A DNA stretch of 64,000 nt from Molossus alvarezi (Eukaryota; Chordata; Mammalia; Chiroptera; Molossidae), in the NCBI GenBank assembly GCA_037176705.1, contig CM073889.1, positions 106,161,890-106,225,889 of the forward strand, read 5' to 3'. The position numbers were made by a program, and so were the translations under genes. Shown here piece after piece: positions 58,670 to 64,000 of this stretch (positions within the stretch are counted from its first letter, which is position 1; each line of letters opens with the position of its first letter). The notes under the pieces were generated by a model. That model was not told where the DNA came from and searched no databases. It worked only from the letters and a program-made list of their open reading frames with translations.

Positions 58670-59200
58670 CTAGGGGGAAGACTCAAAGGAGGGAGTTTTC
58701 TGGACGCTCTTGGAAGGAGGGAGAACGCTGGGAAAAGGTTCCAAGCGTTCTGTTCCTGTTGTATCACTTGGTGTGGTCCTGTCTCCCCAGCCCACTAGTC
58801 TGGAACAAGTCTGTCTCAACAGAACAGACACTGGGGAGCTCTCCAACAAAAGATCACCCCTCAAAGAACAGGATGCGGCTGAAGACCGAGTGCCAGCCCG
58901 AGGAAACGGCACTGTTACGGGGGAACACAGGGCACACAGCGTCTCCTCGCTGCCTCTGAATGCGCAGCTGGAAGACCAGGGGCTGTGCTGGGGGATGAGA
59001 CCCAGAGCTGTGCTGCAGGAGGTGTTGGGGAGCAGTGGACACTCTCCTGCCGCCTGGGGCTGGTCGCAGGCTGTGGGGACACCTGACTGCAGAGAGCAGG
59101 GTTGTGACTCGGAGCCAGAGGCAGATGGGGAGCCTCTGGTTTTCTCCAGGGAGTGGAGGAAACCTGGAGGGCCCACTTGGAGGAAGCTGAAGCGGTTCAT
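58670..59200 (-). CDS. Hypothetical 176-codon ORF, doubtful
   Basis: An ATG-started minus-strand frame, with A at -3 of the start. The product is rich in Ser, Pro, Cys and Leu and has no known domain or signal peptide. An overlapping plus-strand frame of about 196 codons begins only at a TTG. Local GC is moderately high, so stops are rare. A single-exon gene, retro-copy or non-coding RNA exon cannot be excluded, but chance is the simplest reading. Confidence 0.15.
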   Translation of the reverse strand: MNRFSFLQVGPPGFLHSLEKTRGSPSASGSESQPCSLQSGVPTACDQPQAAGECPLLPNTSCSTALGLIPQHSPWSSSCAFRGSEETLCALCSPVTVPFPRAGTRSSAASCSLRGDLLLESSPVSVLLRQTCSRLVGWGDRTTPSDTTGTERLEPFPSVLPPSKSVQKTPSFESSP

Positions 59201-59339
59201 TATCTGTTCAACTGTTCACTGTTTCCTCAAAGCTGGGCCCCCTACAATGGGCAAAGGAGAATGTGCTTTGGCCTCCACTGACCAACAACAGGAGTTGTAA
59301 CAGAAGGTTTGTTGCTGTCCCATCGTGTGGCCCCCTTAC

Positions 59340-59530
59340 CACACTTCCCTTCAATCACTTTACGTGGACGCACTCTATTGAGTAACTGCCCATAGCTGGG
59401 CACCCTGCCAGACATTGACAGTACACAGCTAGCACTTGATTCTTGACGGTGAGAAGGTTACTGCCTAGTGTGAGGAACAAATCATTTCAATATAAAGCAT
59501 TAACTGGAGGGATAGAAACCCACCTGGGGA
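59340..59530 (-). mobile_element. L2-like LINE 3' end, antisense
   Basis: 'ctctattgagtaactgccca' then 'tagctgggcaccctgccaga' and 'gagaaggttactgcctagtg' resemble the antisense L2 3' end ('tattgagcgcctactatgtg'). Decayed. Confidence 0.5.
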
Positions 59531-59899
59531 GCCTGGGCTCGGAGGAGGGGCCTGTAACCCAGGGGGGAGGCCGTGACTCATGACATTGGCAAGTGATGAG
59601 AAGAGGATGGTAGGTCCAGCTGTTGCTGGAAAAAAGGTGACTTAGCTCTTCATTTCACCAATGCCAATAATTTCGCCTCATTCTTCGCATGCCTCTGTTT
59701 TGACTCAATCAAAATCTTGGAGTTGGCACTGATTGTGTGATTAATCGCTATCCCAAATTCACTGGATGTGGCCTACTCCCATCAGACTACTGTTATCACC
59801 CACGCCAGCAACCACAGAGATAGTTGAACCCCTCCTTTTCCGTCACTCCACACCAACTGGTGAGCCAATGGCCAAGTTCTGACTCTGCCTGCAAACATC

Positions 59900-60130
59900 T
59901 TTGAAACCGGCCCCTCCCTCTGCCCAGTCTCTGCGGTTGGTCTCCGCTTCCCCCAGCTCACATCACCCCTGCTTGCACTGTTGTCCCAGCTTCCTATCTG
60001 AGTCGTACTCCACTCTCAGTCCTGGTAGCCATGGCCACAAAGGTGACCTTTCCAGATCAGAGCTCTTACCACGTTACCCCACGGCTCAAAATCTATCAAT
60101 GGTTTCATGCTACAAACAGACTAAAACCCC
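59900..60130 (+). mobile_element. Old LINE relic, L2-like
   Basis: 'gtgacctttccagatcagag', 'cacgttaccccacggctcaa' and 'aatctatcaatggtttcatg' resemble the coding part near the 3' end of L2-like elements. Weak. Confidence 0.4.
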
Positions 60131-60159
60131 AACTCTTTAGTATGATCTAAGAAAGTCAT

Positions 60160-61290
60160 TACAAAATATCTGAACAGACACCATTAGAGAAGATATAAGG
60201 ATAGCAAGTAAGCACATGAAAAGATGCTCAACATTATTAGTCATTGTGAAATGCAAATGAAAACTGCAACTATCAGAATGTCTAAAATGAAAAAGATTCC
60301 CTCTTTCAGGTGCTGGCAAGGATATGGAGGAAATGGAGCTCTTTGCGCTGTTGATAGGAGGTAAAATGGTACAATCATTTTGGAAAAGTGCTTGGTAGCT
60401 GCTGCTTATAACGATAAACATACATTTACCATACCTGAAAGGAAATGAACACGTGTCCAGGAAGACATACAAAATGTTCCTAGCAACTTTATTCATAATT
60501 ATCTGAAACTGAAATCATCCAAGTGTTCATCAGGAATGAATGGGTAAACAAATTGTGTATTCATTGGATGGCATACAGCAATGAAAAAGAATTAATAATA
60601 GATATGTACTGCAACATAGTTATGCTGAGTGAAAGAAACCAGACAAATAAAATGTGTATACTGTATGTGTTACTTTGCTAAGGTTGCCATAACAAAGTAC
60701 CGTGGACGGGGTCACTTACACAACAGAAATTTATTTTCTTACAATTCTGGAGGTTAGAAATATGAGATCAACACATTGGCGGGGTTGCTTTCTCCTGAGC
60801 CCTCTCCTTGGCTTGCAGATGGCTGTCTTCTCACCGCATCTTCACGATCGTCCTTCTGTGTGTGTTTGTGCTCAAATTTCCTCTTAGAGGAGCACCAGTC
60901 ATGTTGGATTAGAGCCCACCATAATGACCTTATTTTAACTTAACTGTTACTTTAAAAACCCTGTCTTCAAATACAGTACATTCTGAGGTCCTAGGGGTTA
61001 AGACTTCAATGTATGAATTTGGGGGGAAACAAGATTCATCCCATAATATTGTATGATTCCATTTATATAAAATTCAAATGAATCTAGAGCAACAGGATAG
61101 CAGGAGGAGTCAGGAGAGAAGGCTCATTAAGGATACAGGAAAACTTTGGGGGATAATGGGTAAGTTCATGATCTTGCTATGGTGATGGTTTTATTGGTGT
61201 ATACATACGTCAAAACTTCTTGCGTTGCACACTTTACATATGCGCAGTCTACTGTTAAGTCAGTGATGCTCAATAAAGCTTTTTTTTTTA
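60160..61290 (+). mobile_element. Ancient L1M 3' end, split by an LTR
   Basis: Left part: 'gcacatgaaaagatgctcaa', 'gaaatgcaaatgaaaactgc', 'tagcaactttattcataatt'. Right part, 61046-61290: 'ttgtatgattccatttatat', 'gtgatggttttattggtgta' and 'atgctcaataaagc', then a T/A-rich end. Together they give the last part of ORF2 and the 3' UTR of an old L1 on the plus strand. The LTR lies between them. Confidence 0.8.
60668..61044 (-). mobile_element. Solitary MaLR (MLT1-type) LTR
   Basis: The plus strand starts 'tgttactttgctaaggttgc' and carries 'acaacagaaatttattttct', 'ccttggcttgcagatggctg' and 'gttaagacttcaatgtatga'. This is the antisense of an MLT1-type LTR. It is flanked by 'tgtatg' on both sides in the L1M, consistent with a short duplication. 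Solo LTR, no genes. Confidence 0.75.
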
Positions 61291-61309
61291 ATGCCCCCTT
61301 TATGATCTT

Positions 61310-61645
61310 ACATTCCCATTCATCTCCAGTTCTAGGCCTGGCTACTCCTTTTTGGGCACCATGCACCCTAGCTATACCAAATTCGTGCAGTTATTGAATA
61401 CTGCAGGTTTCCTCATACTAGTAAGTCTTTGCAAATGCTGTTCCCTCCGCTGGAATGCCCGCCTTCCTGCTCTGCATAGTATCTACTCCTCCCGTCCCCC
61501 AGTCCACCAACCAGATGTCACTTCCCAGATGGCCGCCGTCTCCAGGTCAAGCTAATTCTTGTCCATCCTTCCTGCTTCCCTCGCTCTGTTACGGCACATA
61601 GATCGGCTCTTGACTGTTTGTTTTCATTTGTATCCCATGAGGTTA
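61310..61645 (+). mobile_element. Old LINE relic, L2-like
   Basis: 'tttgcaaatgctgttccctc' then 'cgctggaatgcccgccttcc' is typical wording for L2-like 3' regions. Frames here (61352-61555) are remnants or chance. Confidence 0.5.
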
Positions 61646-61689
61646 ACTTTTTTTTTGGAGGTTAAAGAGTTTTGTCATGATATCTTTTT

Positions 61690-62010
61690 TTTTTTAAAGT
61701 AACTTTTTTCATTTTGTAATAATTTTTGACTTATAAAAAATTGCTAACATAGGACAGATAATTCCCATAAACCCTTCTGCACGCGGTGTCCCTTATAAAG
61801 GCTAACATTTTGCATTACTTTGTCAGAGGTAAGTAGTCAACGCTGTTCCATTACTATTAACAAAATGCCAGACTTCATTTGGATGTCACTGGTCTTTCCA
61901 TTCATGTCCTTCTGTTCCGGGACCCAGTGTGCGGTACCACATTGCAGTCTGTCACCAGGTGCCCTCGGTCTCTGCTGCATGACAGCTTCTCAGTCTTTTC
62001 TTATGTTTTG
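61690..62010 (+). mobile_element. Old L1M-type relic
   Basis: Phrases like 'aaaggctaacattttgcatt', 'ctgttccgggacccagtgtg' and 'catgacagcttctcagtctt' match a widespread old mammalian L1-associated repeat. Decayed; no gene. Confidence 0.5.
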
Positions 62011-63470
62011 ATATATTTTTATACCCAAATAGCACCTAAAAATACAATCAGCAAGGAATAGCAAACATTTATGGGTTTTTTTATGCCTTCTTTCACTGAA
62101 CCCTGAGTAATCCAGTGGTGTTGCTACTGCTGCTGGTTTAGCAGATGAAAGCACGCGTCTCCGAAAGCATAGCCATTCCGCTAGCTTAGCGCTTCACACC
62201 GTTCTGTGGGCCACTAAGAAAAGCTTGTTACATCGATGGTTAATTCGTAACTGCCATTCTCCATTGCTTGAAAATGTAAAATTTGCACAATACCAGACCT
62301 TCTTAAGTAGATCAAATACATTAAATGATGGGAGGACATTGTGGGGAAGGAACTACTGTCCCTTGGCCGGATTCACCTGCCCTGCCACATGGGGCAGCCA
62401 GTTTTACCAGAGTGACATTGTCCTGCCCACCAAGGAGAAAGACCTGTTAGAAAGGACAGTGAGTTTTCCAAACCATAAATGCAACGTCCCAGACACAGAT
62501 GTTTATGATAAGGAAATGATCTGCACTGATGAACTGTTTTACAGGGACTGTGGAAAACGCCCGAGTCTGTAAAGACTGGAAATCAGCTGTAACGCCGCTG
62601 AAAAGCTGAAAGCAAACTCAGCATGTGCCCAGCGTTGTTCAAGGGCGTGTGTTAAACAATAAAACAGGCAAGGCAGCCTCCTGGTGTCTCTCTGGACAGC
62701 CTCCGTGTGGAGTCCCTACCATAGAAGGCACCGTTGTTCTTCCCCCCAGGGCACTTCATCGTGTCCTCAGTGCAAGGAGAGTTTTGGGAAAAATTTTTGA
62801 AATTGGGTGGGTCGTGAATCAAGTCAGTTCGCTGCCCACCTTCCAGGGCATGTTAGGGACTGGGGGTGAGGCCTGCTAGGAAGTAGAGCTTAGAGTTAAC
62901 CATCTCAGTTTGATATATGAAGGGGTGTGGGGTTGAAGAAAGACCTGGTAGTTCACAGAAAGTCATTTTTACTAAGTTTCCCCCAGAGGGGTCTTGTTAA
63001 TGAGTTTTCACTGTAATAATAACAATCCAGACCTGTAAATCGCATTTCCCAAGTCTGGAACACAGGTGAACCATGGAACGTGGACACTGCGCACCTCCTG
63101 GGCCTTCAGGGCTACAGTCACGAGGGTGTCAATGCGAGGGGAGGTTTGGGGTTCTCTGCTAAGAGCCTCGTTTTTTTGCATCCTCCTATGATGAGAATGC
63201 ATGGCACATGGACAGCTTTGGATCTCTCAGAAGGACACCTCGTCATTCTTTTTATTCTTTTCCCATCACCAAGTTTCTGTATCCGGAGGATGCAGACTTA
63301 TTACATGACCACTGCTTCATGGGACAGTGGCTGCCTGGGCCAGTAGGACAGGAAAGTAGATATAAGCCACTTTTTTCTGTCTTTAGCAAGCTACCACATA
63401 TAAATAGGGCTAAACCAATTGTCCATTTTCTTCACTTTGCCCTACTGTGCTGAGAGAGTCCACTGCATCC
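62011..63470. other. Unique DNA
   Basis: No named repeat. One frame at 62225-62572 is listed separately. Other frames are short and overlap. Confidence 0.4.
62225..62572 (+). CDS. Hypothetical 115-codon frame, doubtful
   Basis: Open for 115 codons but begins at a TTG; the first in-frame ATG is only near the end, so it is not a stand-alone CDS. If real, it would be an internal exon. A donor-like 'aca|gtgagt' lies at about 62459-62464 and an acceptor-like 'ggggcag' at about 62391-62397. The product has several Cys and aromatic residues but no motif I know. Confidence 0.12.
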   Translation: MLHRWLIRNCHSPLLENVKFAQYQTFLSRSNTLNDGRTLWGRNYCPLAGFTCPATWGSQFYQSDIVLPTKEKDLLERTVSFPNHKCNVPDTDVYDKEMICTDELFYRDCGKRPSL

Positions 63471-63474
63471 CTCT

Positions 63475-63735
63475 GCCCTTTACCTTGCACCAGCGGTTGC
63501 CAAACTTGTTCTGTAATGATAAGAAAGTAAGTATTTTAGGTTTTGCAGACCATACAGTCTCTGTCACAACTACTCATTTCTGCTGTTGGGTTTCCCCACA
63601 ATAACAATAAAAACACAACAACAGCCATAGACAGTATGTAAATGAATGAGCGCGGTTGTTTTCCAATAAAACTTTATTTACAAAAACAGGTGGTGGACTG
63701 GATTACACACATGGGTCATTGTTTGCAGGTGCCTG
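63475..63735 (+). mobile_element. hAT-type MER element, copy B
   Basis: 'cagcggttgccaaacttgtt' at the start, 'gtctctgtcacaactactca' in the middle, and 'aataaaactttatttacaaa' near the end. Same family as 50745-50957, in opposite orientation. Non-coding DNA transposon remnant. Confidence 0.72.
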
Positions 63736-64000
63736 CATCAGATAATAGACTCTAGAGCAAATAAAAATCACAGCTTTCCCTTCTTTGTAGCATATTTCTT
63801 TTATTTGCCATTGGTATTTTTATAGTTAAGATGTTCTTGATGAAGTTTACCGCAGGTAGACATCATATTAGTAGAAAGATGAAAACTTGGACAGAATGCA
63901 GCATTTGGATGGAATTTTATTTCTCCAAAGTAAAACTCAGTGCTGTCAGAGCTTAACCTTGCACATCACAGCTGATGCTTATTTGAAAAAGCCTAGTGAA
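63736..64000. other. Unique DNA at window end
   Basis: No feature seen in the last 265 bp. Confidence 0.4.

Noticed and set aside
1..64000. A bacterial-style defence, metabolic or phage system
   Set aside because: No operons, Shine-Dalgarno-spaced ORFs or long conserved frames exist. The repeat content is that of a bat chromosome.

Overview
The window is nuclear DNA from a bat (Chiroptera). The main evidence is 17 copies of a tRNA-derived SINE of the bat Ves type, whose head reads like 'ccctggccggtttggctcagcggttagagc'. They are bounded by target-site duplications and end in A-rich tails. The L1 families and old mammalian repeats (MIR, L2-like LINEs, MaLR LTRs, hAT MER elements) also fit a placental mammal. 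I see no bacterial operons, tRNA or rRNA genes, CRISPR arrays or recognisable protein-coding exons of known genes. The window is best read as intergenic or intronic mammalian DNA. All ORFs are short, and the longest are either in CpG-rich DNA or inside repeats.

Layout. 1-7.6 kb: old L1 relics on +, one Ves SINE, a fragment of a bat L1 3' UTR, MIRs and unique DNA. 7.6-8.5 kb: the only clear CpG island, a candidate promoter of an unidentified transcript. 8.5-23 kb: mostly unique sequence with three Ves SINEs, a MaLR LTR and MIR fragments. 23-34.5 kb: a stack of nested retroelements. An old antisense L1 was hit by Ves SINEs and an LTR, and then by a nearly full-length bat L1 on the minus strand (25.6-32.1 kb, exact 15-bp target-site duplication). 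That L1 itself carries two younger Ves SINEs, one in ORF1 and one in ORF2. About 200 bp of extra DNA lies between its 5' end and its target-site duplication. 34.5-41.3 kb: LINE relics, MIRs, microsatellites and three Ves SINEs. 41.3-47.4 kb: mostly unique DNA with a CRE-like cluster, one SINE and a MER20-like hAT element. 47.4-53.8 kb: another antisense L1 relic, nested SINEs, hAT elements and MIRs. 53.8-59.3 kb: mainly unique DNA with one SINE. 59.3-62 kb: L2-like and L1M relics, one split by an LTR. 62-64 kb: unique DNA and a hAT-type MER.

The functional content that can be supported is regulatory or mobile. L1 proteins supply the machinery that moves Ves SINEs in trans, but the copy here is broken by stops, frameshifts and SINE insertions. 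No new enzymatic or defence system is visible. The points most worth a second look are the extra 5' DNA on the L1, its 19-bp tandem repeats, the orphan CpG island, and a few weak small-ORF candidates.
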